DNA from: a virus
Strand: one strand, 5' to 3'
IMG/VR virus record: IMGVR_UViG_3300027714_000004
Location: 1-64,000 of that record
Length of the DNA: 64,000 bases
The notes below the pieces were generated by a model. The model did no database searches. It was not told where the DNA came from and saw only the letters and a list, made by a program, of their open reading frames with translations. Shown piece after piece: positions 36,108 through 44,143 of the stretch. Each line of letters opens with the position of its first letter. Positions within the stretch are counted from its first letter, which is position 1. Both the position numbers and the translations under genes were made by a program.

Positions 36108-37093
36108 TGTCTGATACAACACAGGAAGGTGGAATCTCTAGATTCCGAATAGGTATCGTAGGTCATGGTTTTGTCGGTCAGGCAGTGGAGTATGCATTTA
36201 ATCACCCTCTGGTAGACTTCAATTACTATGACCCAAAATATGAAACTAGTCTAGACACTCTCGGTGATTTCTCTGCTGATCGACATCCTAGATGTTTCTT
36301 TATATGCGCTCCTACTCCCTCGAATGATGATGGGTCGGTCAATTCTAGTATAGTGGAATCTGCGGTCATGGAGTGTTTGACCCAGACCGATGCCTTAGTT
36401 GTTGTCAAATCAACGATTACACCGGAATCTATTGACAGCCTTTATGCAGGAATGAGCAGAGAACAAACTAATCGTTTCGTCTATAACCCTGAGTTTCTAA
36501 CGGAGAAGAATGCTAAGTCAGATTTCGTGAATGCTAAGTTTCATGTCATCGGTGGTATGCCAAATCCCGCACAGGAACTTATTGATATCTATGAAATCTT
36601 TGGTGGGTGTCAGTCTGATGACTATCACCGTATGACTGCGTATGAAGCATCCTTTGTGAAATATACTATCAATTCATTCCTAGCAACCAAGGTAACCTTC
36701 TTTAATCAGTTGTATGATCTGGTTAATATGTACGGTTGCAACTATAATAATATCGTCCGAGCAGTAGGTAAGGACGATAGAATAGGTATGGGTCACACCC
36801 GTGTGCCGGGCTTTGATGGTAAACGAGGATTTGGTGGCGCATGTTTACCCAAAGATACACGGGCATTCTTAGACTTTTCAACACATGAGTTTGCTGACGG
36901 AACTATGACTAGTTTCGATTTATTGGAAAAAGTACTTGACATCAATGGTGCTTATCGTGTACAATATGACCTTGATGAAAGAGAAAGAATTAATAATATA
37001 ACATTTGTAGATTTTGGAGGCAAGAATGAGCATAATGGACAAACTAAAGAAGAACTCGAAGATAAAGGAAACAGCGATACTATCGACGAGTAA
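36107..37093 (+). CDS. UDP-glucose/GDP-mannose dehydrogenase-like
   Basis: The 328-residue product has an N-terminal Rossmann motif GIVGHGFVGQAV (about 17-28), the central helix signature (YNPEFLTE; SFVKYTINSFLATKVTFFNQ) and catalytic Cys in GFGGACLPKDTR (about C246). It oxidises the C6 hydroxyl of a nucleotide sugar to the acid. It is shorter than cellular homologues (about 390-450), with a reduced C-terminal domain. Its last 23 codons overlap uvsX, and it carries the uvsX promoter. Confidence 0.88.
   Translation: MSDTTQEGGISRFRIGIVGHGFVGQAVEYAFNHPLVDFNYYDPKYETSLDTLGDFSADRHPRCFFICAPTPSNDDGSVNSSIVESAVMECLTQTDALVVVKSTITPESIDSLYAGMSREQTNRFVYNPEFLTEKNAKSDFVNAKFHVIGGMPNPAQELIDIYEIFGGCQSDDYHRMTAYEASFVKYTINSFLATKVTFFNQLYDLVNMYGCNYNNIVRAVGKDDRIGMGHTRVPGFDGKRGFGGACLPKDTRAFLDFSTHEFADGTMTSFDLLEKVLDINGAYRVQYDLDERERINNITFVDFGGKNEHNGQTKEELEDKGNSDTIDE
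36936..36965 (+). promoter_or_regulatory. Internal promoter for uvsX
   Basis: TTGACA and TACAAT with 18 bp between, inside the dehydrogenase gene and about 60 bp before uvsX. Confidence 0.65.
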
Positions 37094-38072
37094 ATTCTTC
37101 ACAGAGAAAGATATGGTACCTACTGACGTTCCTATGGTGAATGTCGCGTTGTCCGGTACCGTAGATGGTGGTGTCGCGCCAGGACTTACAGTTCTAGCAG
37201 GGCCATCTAAACACTTTAAGACATCGTTTGCATTATTAATGGCAAGCGCATATCTTAATGCTAAACCCGATGCAGTGATGCTGTTCTATGATTCCGAGTT
37301 TGGATCTCCTCAGTCATACTTCACCCAGTTCGGTATTGATACTAGTAGAGTGTTACATACACCTATTGCTAACGTCGAAGAACTGAAGTTTGACCTGATT
37401 AATCAGTTAGAGGCCCTAGATCGTAGTGATGATGTTATTATCGTTATCGATTCTATTGGTAACCTTGCGTCTAAGAAAGAACTTGACGATGCACTGAACG
37501 AGAAGGGTGTTGCCGATATGTCTCGTGCGAAAGCACTTAAAGGTCTATTCCGTATGTCGACTCCGTATCTGGCGATGAAGAATATCCCGATGCTTGCAAT
37601 CAATCACACTTATAAAGAGATTGGTTTGTTTCCGAAAGATGTAGTTAGTGGTGGTACTGGTATCTATTACTCTGCCGACAATATCTGGATTATCGGTCGT
37701 CGACAGAATAAGACTGGTACTGAGATCATGGGTTATGATTTTGTGATCAAGGTCGAGAAGTCACGATTTGTCAAAGAGCAGTCTAAGATCCCTATTACCG
37801 TCTCTTGGGATGGTGGTGTTGAGAAAAACTCTGGTCTACTTGAAGTTGCATTGGCTGGTGGATATGTTATCAAACCAAGTAATGGTTGGTACTCACGTTG
37901 TCACGGTACCGAAGCAGAAGATAAGAAGTTCCGTACTAAGGATACTTTGTCCAATGAGTTCTGGGCTCCTATTTTCGAAACAAGTGACTTTGCTACATTC
38001 CTACAGAAGACTTATCAGATAGGATATAAAAGCGAGATCAACCCTGAAACCTTTGTCGAGGAGGCATTGTAA
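37026..38072 (+). CDS. uvsX: RecA-like recombinase UvsX
   Basis: Strand-exchange protein of T4 recombination-dependent replication. The 348-residue product aligns well: TASKFF-like TSKFFTEKDMVPTDVPMVN, Walker A GPSKHFKTS (59-67), Walker B-type VIVIDSIGNLASKKELDD (about 142-159), and NHTYKEIGLFPK. The ATG 37026 follows TTGGAGGCAAG; a further ATG at 37035 is possible. Shorter than T4 UvsX (391) at the acidic C-terminus. The gene begins inside the dehydrogenase gene. Confidence 0.96.
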   Translation: MSIMDKLKKNSKIKETAILSTSKFFTEKDMVPTDVPMVNVALSGTVDGGVAPGLTVLAGPSKHFKTSFALLMASAYLNAKPDAVMLFYDSEFGSPQSYFTQFGIDTSRVLHTPIANVEELKFDLINQLEALDRSDDVIIVIDSIGNLASKKELDDALNEKGVADMSRAKALKGLFRMSTPYLAMKNIPMLAINHTYKEIGLFPKDVVSGGTGIYYSADNIWIIGRRQNKTGTEIMGYDFVIKVEKSRFVKEQSKIPITVSWDGGVEKNSGLLEVALAGGYVIKPSNGWYSRCHGTEAEDKKFRTKDTLSNEFWAPIFETSDFATFLQKTYQIGYKSEINPETFVEEAL

Positions 38073-38434
38073 TGAAAGAATTGAATTTGGATAAACCATC
38101 CGAGAATCTAGACTATAAACTAGTACCTGTTGTCTTAGAAGGAGTGGAGGGTTGGAATGTCGACCTTCTACGTGCTCCTTATGAAGATGTGACCATTCGT
38201 TTTAATAACGTACGTGTCAATGGTGATGAACAAAATATAACTTTTAACTTCGATGTTGTTGACACGGACGAGCCAAACGTGTATAATATAGACAATAACG
38301 ACCTACAAGGGTTTGTGGGTGAAGTTTTAACTGATATTTTAGAATCAGCAATTGAGACTGGTTCAGTAGACATTAAGGATTCAAATGACGGAAATCAATC
38401 TGGAACAAACGATTCTACGGAATCTTCTGACTAA
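38072..38434 (+). CDS. Unknown acidic protein between uvsX and gp41
   Basis: The 120-residue product overlaps uvsX by one base and the gp41 start by 50 bp. A beta-rich first part (YKLVPVVLEGVEGWNVDLLR) is followed by a very acidic Ser/Asn-rich tail. No family recognised. Its coding region contains the likely gp41 promoter. Confidence 0.7.
   Translation: MKELNLDKPSENLDYKLVPVVLEGVEGWNVDLLRAPYEDVTIRFNNVRVNGDEQNITFNFDVVDTDEPNVYNIDNNDLQGFVGEVLTDILESAIETGSVDIKDSNDGNQSGTNDSTESSD
38259..38287 (+). promoter_or_regulatory. Internal promoter for gp41
   Basis: Perfect TTGACA, 17 bp, TATAAT about 100 bp before the helicase start. Confidence 0.75.
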
Positions 38435-39785
38435 CGATGCCTACATGAGGAAGGTCGCCCCCTTCCTCGCTCCTGAATACTTTGAAGGTGCTTACAAAAG
38501 TATCTTCAAAGAGTTCAATGCATACATTGCAAAGTATAACAATCTTCCGTCCAAAGAGGCTCTCAAGATCGAGATCGACTCTGAGGGTAGAATGTCTGAC
38601 GAGCACTATCGTCATACTATGGACATCCTACCGGACATCTTCACATATGCCGAAGAAGACCTTACGTGGTTACTAGAACGCACTGAGAAGTGGTGTCAAG
38701 ACCGTGCGGTATTCAATGCAGTGATGGAGTCTATTACGATCATTGACGGTAAGCACCAAGAACTGTCCAAGAACGCAATCCCCGAAGTACTGTCTAAGGC
38801 ACTGTCGGTATCGTTTGATACTAACATTGGACACGACTATCTGGAGAATGTCGATTCTCGTTGGGACTTCTACACTATGGACGAGGAGAGAATGCCTTGG
38901 GACTTGGATTACTTCAACCGTATTACTAAAGGCGGTTTGCCCAATAAGACCCTGAACATTGCTCTTGCAGGAACTGGTGTTGGTAAGTCTTTGTTTATGT
39001 GTCACGCTGCGGCAGCTGCGATGAGTCAGAATAAGAATGTTCTGTATATCACTCTAGAGATGTCCGAAGAACGTATTGCAGAAAGAATCGATGCCAACTT
39101 ACTGAACGTCCCTATTGACCAGTTAGAGCATCTCACCAAAGATATGTTTGCAAGTCGTGTTAAGAAGGTGGCAGATAAAACTACGGGTAAACTTATTATT
39201 AAGGAATACCCGACTGGTAGTGCGCACTCAAACCACTTCCGTGCTCTTCTAAACGAGTTGAAACTAAAGAAGAAGTTCACTCCAGATATCATCTTTGTCG
39301 ACTACCTGAACATCTGTTCGTCGTCTAGGATGAAGGCTATGGGTGGTGCTATTAACTCATACACTTATATCAAGTCTATCGCAGAAGAGTTGCGCGGTCT
39401 TGCTGTTGAGTTTGATGTTCCGGTAGTATCTGCGACCCAGACTACACGTTCTGGTTATAGTAATGATGATGTTGGTCTAGAAGATACTTCGGAATCCTTT
39501 GGACTACCTGCTACTGCTGACCTTATGTTTGCTCTGATTAGTAATGATGAACTGAACGCGCAGGGTCAGATAATGGTCAAGCAGTTAAAGAATAGATATA
39601 ATGATATCGGTCAGAACCAAAGATTCGTTGTAGGTATTGACCGAAGCAAGATGAGATTGTTCGACGTAGACCAAAATGATTCTCCCCTAAATAAAGAAGT
39701 AGATCATGGCCCAGTATTTGATAAATCTAACTCAGGCCAACGAATTTCTTCTGAGAAGATGAACTTTGACGGTTTTACTTTATAA
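38385..39785 (+). CDS. gp41: Replicative helicase gp41 (DnaB-like)
   Basis: Hexameric 5'-3' replicative helicase of the RecA-core DnaB family. The N-terminal domain (INLEQTILRNLLTNDAYMRK) is followed by the ATPase: Walker A AGTGVGKS (about 195-202), H1a-type LYITLEMSEERIAERI (about 222-237), Walker B IIFVDYLNI (about 303-311), and the VSATQTTRSGYSN sensor region. Length 466 matches T4 gp41 (475). uvsX then gp41 is the T4 order. Confidence 0.97.
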   Translation: MTEINLEQTILRNLLTNDAYMRKVAPFLAPEYFEGAYKSIFKEFNAYIAKYNNLPSKEALKIEIDSEGRMSDEHYRHTMDILPDIFTYAEEDLTWLLERTEKWCQDRAVFNAVMESITIIDGKHQELSKNAIPEVLSKALSVSFDTNIGHDYLENVDSRWDFYTMDEERMPWDLDYFNRITKGGLPNKTLNIALAGTGVGKSLFMCHAAAAAMSQNKNVLYITLEMSEERIAERIDANLLNVPIDQLEHLTKDMFASRVKKVADKTTGKLIIKEYPTGSAHSNHFRALLNELKLKKKFTPDIIFVDYLNICSSSRMKAMGGAINSYTYIKSIAEELRGLAVEFDVPVVSATQTTRSGYSNDDVGLEDTSESFGLPATADLMFALISNDELNAQGQIMVKQLKNRYNDIGQNQRFVVGIDRSKMRLFDVDQNDSPLNKEVDHGPVFDKSNSGQRISSEKMNFDGFTL

Positions 39786-39795
39786 GGAGTCCACT

Positions 39796-39984
39796 ATGGA
39801 TCCATACGCACATACAATCATCGCCTTGGCATTACTATTTATTTCCCATGTCGTAGGAAAGAAAATAGGAAGACAAGAAGGAATAACTTCGGCAGTCAAC
39901 TATCTCATGGAAATGGGCGCCCTCAATGAAGCAGATCTGAAAAGAGCGAATGAAAAGTTTGCTGAAAATGAGGAAGACCTTTAG
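39796..39984 (+). CDS. Small membrane-anchored protein
   Basis: The 62-residue product starts at an ATG with AAGGAG upstream. It has one N-terminal membrane segment (AHTIIALALLFISHVVG) followed by a cytosolic helix (SAVNYLMEMGALNEADLKRA). No family recognised. Confidence 0.75.
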   Translation: MDPYAHTIIALALLFISHVVGKKIGRQEGITSAVNYLMEMGALNEADLKRANEKFAENEEDL

Positions 39985-39986
39985 TA

Positions 39987-40667
39987 ATGAGTGAAGTTAA
40001 TATTAGGAATAAAGAATTCCTTAGTGTCCTGAATAGTTTCTCTGATGAGATGTTATCAAAACCTTCTTACAATGATGAGAAGTATTGGTCATATTTTAAT
40101 CGTGAAGATATCTATAAAGGAAAAGAATATACTTCTAGAGAGTATCTAGACGAATGTCTTTCCAGATATCCTCAGTTAGTAGGTGCACCAGACAGATTTT
40201 TTGCACAAGCTATTTCTAAGATGGTTCGTATAGATCCTGATATGTGGGGAGACTTTATGCAGAAGGTCAAGTATGACTTCGCTGCGGAGATTGGAGCACA
40301 CACATCTGCATTACTCTCCTATTACCCGCCTGGCGGTTATGTCGGATGGCATACTAACTACAATGCGAATGCTTATCAGGTCTTATTCACGTGGTCAGAG
40401 ACCGGAGATGGGTACTTCCAGTACTATGATAAGAAGACAGACAAGATAGTCCGTATCCAAGATGTTGCGGGATGGCAATGCCGACACTATTACTTTGGTG
40501 CGGAACATGAAAAAGATTTGCACTGTTGGCACTCTGCTTACGCAGGATGTCAACGCATCACCCTAGCATACAAGTTCGTTAATGGTGGTAGTGTGAATAA
40601 CCCTGAAGACGCGCAAGCGAGAGCAATGCGTGATATGTTAATTGATGAAATAGAGAGTGAAGAATGA
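39987..40667 (+). CDS. 2OG-Fe(II) oxygenase-like protein, H-x-N (second copy)
   Basis: A 226-residue paralogue of the 15645 gene. The match runs from GAHTSALLSYYPPGGYVGWH to the end: metal motif GWHTNYNANAY with H122 and Asn124, TWSETGDGYFQYYD, distal H182 (HCWHSAYAG) and R190 (CQRITLAYKF). Its N-terminal third is different, adding a helical segment. Substrate unknown. It has a four-base overlap with the next gene and sits in a run of small genes after gp41. Confidence 0.75.
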   Translation: MSEVNIRNKEFLSVLNSFSDEMLSKPSYNDEKYWSYFNREDIYKGKEYTSREYLDECLSRYPQLVGAPDRFFAQAISKMVRIDPDMWGDFMQKVKYDFAAEIGAHTSALLSYYPPGGYVGWHTNYNANAYQVLFTWSETGDGYFQYYDKKTDKIVRIQDVAGWQCRHYYFGAEHEKDLHCWHSAYAGCQRITLAYKFVNGGSVNNPEDAQARAMRDMLIDEIESEE

Positions 40668-40942
40668 AGAAAAGTGATGTAGTAACAGTAGTGACAGTGA
40701 GTGGTGAGTATGTTGGTCGCCTAGATACAGTTCATAGTGATGGGGCAATTACCCTTAAAGACCCACGTATGTTGATCCACGGTGAGCAAGGTATTGGTTT
40801 TGCACGTGGTGTTTGCATGACCAGTAAAGAGAACCCAGAGAGTGTTAAATTTCAACAATACGTATTATGTACTGAGACGAACGATGACTTCTCGGCAGCA
40901 TGGTCAGAAGCAATTAGCGGATTAAAGTTGGTGGTGTCATAA
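40664..40942 (+). CDS. Small beta-rich protein, possible Sm-like fold
   Basis: The 92-residue product begins with strand-turn-strand sequence VVTVVTVSGEYVGRLDTV, then AITLKDPRML, similar in rhythm to Sm/Hfq-type barrels. The second half (VKFQQYVLCTETNDDFSAAW) is unassigned. It is coupled to both neighbours by overlaps. Function unknown. Confidence 0.65.
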   Translation: MKKSDVVTVVTVSGEYVGRLDTVHSDGAITLKDPRMLIHGEQGIGFARGVCMTSKENPESVKFQQYVLCTETNDDFSAAWSEAISGLKLVVS

Positions 40943-41181
40943 TGATAGTTCAAGATAAAGAAAAAGTCGCAGCTGCGGTACGAGAAATGTCCGATAGTAT
41001 GTTGCGTATCGACGCAGAGAAAGAACTGATGAAAGACATCGTTGATGTTACTGCCGAGAAGTACGAGATTGACAAGAAGCAATTCCGTAAGATTGCTAAC
41101 ATCTTCCATAAGAGAAACCTCGAAGAAGCTCGTACTGAGACGAATGAGGTTTTTGAGTTGTACGAGGAACTTTTCAAGTAA
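40942..41181 (+). CDS. dsbA: DsbA-like double-stranded DNA-binding protein
   Basis: The 79-residue helical product resembles T4 DsbA (89 residues): a central AEKYEIDKKQFRKIANIFHK, then EEARTETNEVFELYEELF parallels the T4 region with the Tyr-His-Lys helix and acidic C-terminal helix ending in LYD. T4 DsbA binds late promoter DNA and stimulates late transcription. Overlaps both neighbours by one base. Assignment by partial resemblance. Confidence 0.6.
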   Translation: MIVQDKEKVAAAVREMSDSMLRIDAEKELMKDIVDVTAEKYEIDKKQFRKIANIFHKRNLEEARTETNEVFELYEELFK

Positions 41182-41972
41182 TGTTATTAACTGCCGGTTG
41201 TAGTTTTGTCTGGGGGGATGAGTTAGAAGGATTTGATAACTCTCCCCCCACCCATTGGGATCTCACGTTTACGGCAATAACTGCTCGTGCGTTAGGCGTT
41301 GATTACGTAAACCGTGGTATTTGCGGTGCTTGTAATGAAAAGATCTTCCGTGAGGTTACGGACTTTCTCCACACGACCACTGAACCTGTCACCCATCTGG
41401 TGGTAATGTGGTCTGCGTGGCAACGAAAGGAACACGTCGAGTACATGCCAGAGATTGCGGAATTTAAACTCGGTAGACAAAATGATGTTACTCAATTTTC
41501 TTCACTGCGCACTAATGCTATACACGGCCGTGAGATGAGAACTTCGATGGAACATTGGTACTTTACTTCATATGATTCTAAGACTGATATTATGCACACT
41601 ATCAGTAATATGAAAGCACTAGAGATTATATGTGAAGCATCGGGAATCAAACTGATTCAAGGGGTGTTTCATAATAGGAACTGGTCTAACTTAATGTCTA
41701 TATTAAATGGACGACCTCCTCTTGACGCTACCAGAGATGCTAATGAAGATGAGATCTTTGATATAAACGATACCCCTGAATATAAGAAGTGGATTACTGA
41801 TTCTCTAGGGTCTCTCAAATCCACTAGTCGGGTAGGTCTCGGTAGGGGCAAAGATCTTTTCACAATAGGACTTGAATTACAGGACATACGAGAATTTGGA
41901 CATCCCGGCGAAAGAAGTCAGGAAGTCTTCTCTGAGTTTCTTTTGGAAACATTTGAAAACTCTAGTGATTAA
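41181..41972 (+). CDS. SGNH/GDSL hydrolase-like protein
   Basis: The 263-residue product has block I AGCSFVWGDEL (5-15) with Ser8, a Gly/Asn block (NRGICGACNEK, about 41-51), and a C-terminal FGHPGERSQEVFSEFL block that resembles the D/H-P-x-G-x-x-x-H region. This order is that of SGNH esterase-like phage proteins. The C-terminal catalytic His is not certain. A role in cleaving or modifying a surface glycan is possible. Phage SGNH-like proteins of this kind are common in marine myoviruses. Confidence 0.6.
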   Translation: MLLTAGCSFVWGDELEGFDNSPPTHWDLTFTAITARALGVDYVNRGICGACNEKIFREVTDFLHTTTEPVTHLVVMWSAWQRKEHVEYMPEIAEFKLGRQNDVTQFSSLRTNAIHGREMRTSMEHWYFTSYDSKTDIMHTISNMKALEIICEASGIKLIQGVFHNRNWSNLMSILNGRPPLDATRDANEDEIFDINDTPEYKKWITDSLGSLKSTSRVGLGRGKDLFTIGLELQDIREFGHPGERSQEVFSEFLLETFENSSD

Positions 41973-41976
41973 TAAG

Positions 41977-41984
41977 TATAAATA
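41977..41984 (+). promoter_or_regulatory. Late promoter before membrane and cargo genes
   Basis: TATAAATA lies 39 bp before the 42023 start, so the kinase-like gene at 42334 is likely expressed late. Confidence 0.78.
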
Positions 41985-42022
41985 CACTTATAATAATTGA
42001 CATTAATATTAGGAATAGTAAG

Positions 42023-42337
42023 ATGGGTATTGAATTGAATACGACAGATATAGTTTCTTTGGCTGTAGGAGGTATTGCTATATTACTTGCGGTTTACTGT
42101 ATTATAGGTGTATTGCGATGGCCGCCTGAGAAGAATGAATCGGCAGACACTACTACTCCAGACATTGAAGATACTTTCGAAGATCAACGAGTACAGTTTG
42201 ATAAAATGACCGTGCCTCAGTTAAAGAAGCACGTCAAAGAAAATAAAAATAAATTAGTCGAACCAATGGGACGTATGCCTACTAGGAAGGCAGATCTTGT
42301 TGAGACCTCTCTACGTATATGGACTCATGAAAAATGA
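42023..42337 (+). CDS. Membrane protein with SAP/Rho-N-like tail
   Basis: The 104-residue product has one membrane segment (IVSLAVGGIAILLAVYCIIG, about 10-29) and a C-terminal helical module (KMTVPQLKKHVKENKNKLVE, then RKADLVETSLRIW) like the small SAP/HeH DNA-binding folds. The gene at 60767 has a similar module (MTKRELDELGNANGL). A membrane-tethered DNA-binding protein is an inference. Overlaps the next gene by ATGA. Confidence 0.65.
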   Translation: MGIELNTTDIVSLAVGGIAILLAVYCIIGVLRWPPEKNESADTTTPDIEDTFEDQRVQFDKMTVPQLKKHVKENKNKLVEPMGRMPTRKADLVETSLRIWTHEK

Positions 42338-43005
42338 AACTACAATCTTTCAATTCCTTCTTGAACGAAGGTGTAAACGACCCAGCAATCTTTAAGGCAA
42401 TCTTCCTTGCAGGCGGGCCAGGCTCAGGTAAGTCGTTCATCGTCGGTAAGACGGGTCTGACTTCTATGGGTTATAAGGTGGTTAACTCTGATGATTCGTT
42501 TGAGAACGCTATGAAGAAAGCATCGATGGAAATGAATCCCGATAACATCTTCTCGGTCAAAGGTCAAGAACTCCGTGGTAAGGCAAAGAGTCTCACTGGC
42601 ACCAAACAAACGATGTACATCAAAGGTCGTCTAGGTTTGGTTATCGATGGTACTGGTAAAGACCCAAGTAAGATCGCAGCCCAAGCAAAGGAACTCAAGA
42701 AACTGGGTTACGATGTCGCAATGATTTTCGTTAACACCGATCTTGACACTGCAATCTCTCGTGATGCGCAACGTGCACGTACACTAGGTGCTAAAGGCGT
42801 TACTGAATATTGGAAAGCAGTACAGGCAAATATCGGTAAGTTCCAAACTATGTTCGGTAAGACGAACTTCCTAGTTGTGGATAACTCTGAAGGTAAGGAT
42901 TACCAGAAAGAGACACTACGCGCATATCGTGATGCTACCAAGTTCACCCAGTCACCTGTAGACAACTCTAAGGCAAAGAAGTGGATTGCCGGAGAAAAGA
43001 AATAA
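42334..43005 (+). CDS. Zeta-toxin/PNK-like P-loop kinase, head-targeting N-terminus
   Basis: The 223-residue product has a short N-terminal peptide MKLQSFNSFLNE/G, with an LNE/G gp21-type site, and then a P-loop kinase domain: Walker A AGGPGSGKS (26-34), NSDDSF (about 50-55), LVIDGTGKDP (about 106-115) and VNTDLDTAISRDAQRAR (about 135-151). The layout is that of phage zeta-toxin/polynucleotide-kinase-like proteins. The peptide suggests packaging in the head and delivery with DNA. The substrate (nucleotide, nucleic acid or UDP-sugar) is open. Confidence 0.78.
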   Translation: MKLQSFNSFLNEGVNDPAIFKAIFLAGGPGSGKSFIVGKTGLTSMGYKVVNSDDSFENAMKKASMEMNPDNIFSVKGQELRGKAKSLTGTKQTMYIKGRLGLVIDGTGKDPSKIAAQAKELKKLGYDVAMIFVNTDLDTAISRDAQRARTLGAKGVTEYWKAVQANIGKFQTMFGKTNFLVVDNSEGKDYQKETLRAYRDATKFTQSPVDNSKAKKWIAGEKK

Positions 43006-43034
43006 TTGACATCCGTGGTACATTGTAGTATAAT
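43006..43034 (+). promoter_or_regulatory. Early-type promoter upstream of 19-codon frame
   Basis: TTGACA and TATAAT with 17 bp between, overlapping the stop of the kinase-like gene. An AGGAA site and ATG follow at 43069, but the frame is only 19 codons. Confidence 0.85.
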
Positions 43035-43117
43035 AACTTCATTAATCAAATGAATTATAGGAACTGCAATGTACTACCATACCACCCCCCACCTCCCAAA
43101 CTTTCTTTACAATTCCC

Positions 43118-43146
43118 TTGACTTCTAACTAAAATACGTGTATAAT
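43118..43146 (+). promoter_or_regulatory. Early-type promoter for SleB hydrolase
   Basis: TTGACT and TATAAT with 17 bp between, 30 bp before the hydrolase start. Confidence 0.82.
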
Positions 43147-43176
43147 ACCTCTTTAGATACCACTTTGGAGAACTAC

Positions 43177-43701
43177 ATGGTACGTTTAGCAGCAGCACTG
43201 TCTTTACTTTGTTTCTTTGGTTACATCAGTATCGTTGATGCAGAAACCCCAGACATAACAAAGAATAATGATCTCGAATGTCTCGCCCTGAATATATATC
43301 ACGAGGCCCGAAGTGAGAGTCTCGCGGGTCAGTACGCAGTCGCAGATGTCACCCTCAATCGTGTACAAGATCGACGATACCCGTCCACCATATGTGGAGT
43401 AGTTAAACAGGCAGTATTAAGTCAATGGGGTTTAGACCGAGGTATGTCTATCCCAAGGAAAAATATGTGTCAGTTCAGTTGGTATTGTGACGGTCTCGCA
43501 GATGAACCAGTAGAAACGTATTCTTGGTTACGTGCACAGGACATAGCACGAGACATGATATTTGTCCGGAAGTACCGAGGAATAACCGAAGGGTCTACTC
43601 ACTATCATGCAAATTATGTTAACCCTAAGTGGAGTTCTCATGAAAGTATGCGACTGATAGGTAGAATAGGCGATCACATTTTCTATAAAGAGGAATACTA
43701 A
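43177..43701 (+). CDS. SleB-type cell-wall hydrolase, secreted
   Basis: The 174-residue product starts at the ATG after TTGGAGAAC; an earlier in-frame ATG sits at the promoter -10. A signal peptide (VRLAAALSLLCFFGYISIVD, cleavage near DA/ET) precedes the SleB/CwlJ catalytic domain: LALNIYHEARSESLAGQYAV with the catalytic Glu, then VTLNRVQDRRYPSTICGVV and QFSWYCDG. It probably cuts peptidoglycan (lytic transglycosylase type) from the periplasm, as endolysin or helper lysin. Export without holin is possible. Confidence 0.9.
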   Translation: MVRLAAALSLLCFFGYISIVDAETPDITKNNDLECLALNIYHEARSESLAGQYAVADVTLNRVQDRRYPSTICGVVKQAVLSQWGLDRGMSIPRKNMCQFSWYCDGLADEPVETYSWLRAQDIARDMIFVRKYRGITEGSTHYHANYVNPKWSSHESMRLIGRIGDHIFYKEEY

Positions 43702-43958
43702 TGCCTGTAGACTATGACTCAATACCGACCGGAAAGTTCCCTGAAGAAACTGACTTAGATCAAGTATATATATTATACGATCACATTGGCGGCATGATAG
43801 CCGTGTATGGTGACGGAGACCGAGCGATTGAACGTGCGGTCGATGAGATCACCAAAGACTATGACTACGACACCGTACATGTTGATATCTTTGATTGGGC
43901 TATCATGGTACGAAGTAATATTGGAGAGATCACAATATTAATTGAAAAAATATACTAA
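43701..43958 (+). CDS. Unknown acidic protein after SleB
   Basis: The 85-residue product overlaps the hydrolase gene by one base. It is acidic with a compact alpha/beta sequence (YILYDHIGGMIAVYGDGDRA, then AVDEITKDYDYD). No family recognised. Confidence 0.7.
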   Translation: MPVDYDSIPTGKFPEETDLDQVYILYDHIGGMIAVYGDGDRAIERAVDEITKDYDYDTVHVDIFDWAIMVRSNIGEITILIEKIY

Positions 43959-43964
43959 AGGGTA

Positions 43965-43993
43965 TTGACACAACAAGTTTCTTTTGGTACAAT
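43965..43993 (+). promoter_or_regulatory. Early-type promoter for tRNA-Glu
   Basis: TTGACA and TACAAT with 17 bp between, 12 bp before the tRNA. Confidence 0.82.
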
Positions 43994-44005
43994 AACCACT
44001 TAAAT

Positions 44006-44081
44006 GTCCCGTTCGTCTAGAGGCCTAGGACACCGCCCTTTCACGGCGGTAACAGGGGTTCGACTCCCCTACGGGACGCCA
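44006..44081 (+). tRNA. tRNA-Glu (TTC)
   Basis: Acceptor GTCCCGT/ACGGGAC, anticodon loop CTTTCAC giving TTC, T-arm GGGG/CCCC with GTTCGAC, CCA encoded. Confidence 0.95.
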
Positions 44082-44105
44082 TTTTTAGTTAAAAGTCGTT
44101 TCTTG

Positions 44106-44113
44106 TATAAATA
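44106..44113 (+). promoter_or_regulatory. Late promoter before repeat virion gene
   Basis: TATAAATA lies 31 bp before the ATG at 44144, with an AGGAGG ribosome site between. Confidence 0.82.
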
Positions 44114-44143
44114 GTAGAAACACATTTATAATAGGAGGTCATT

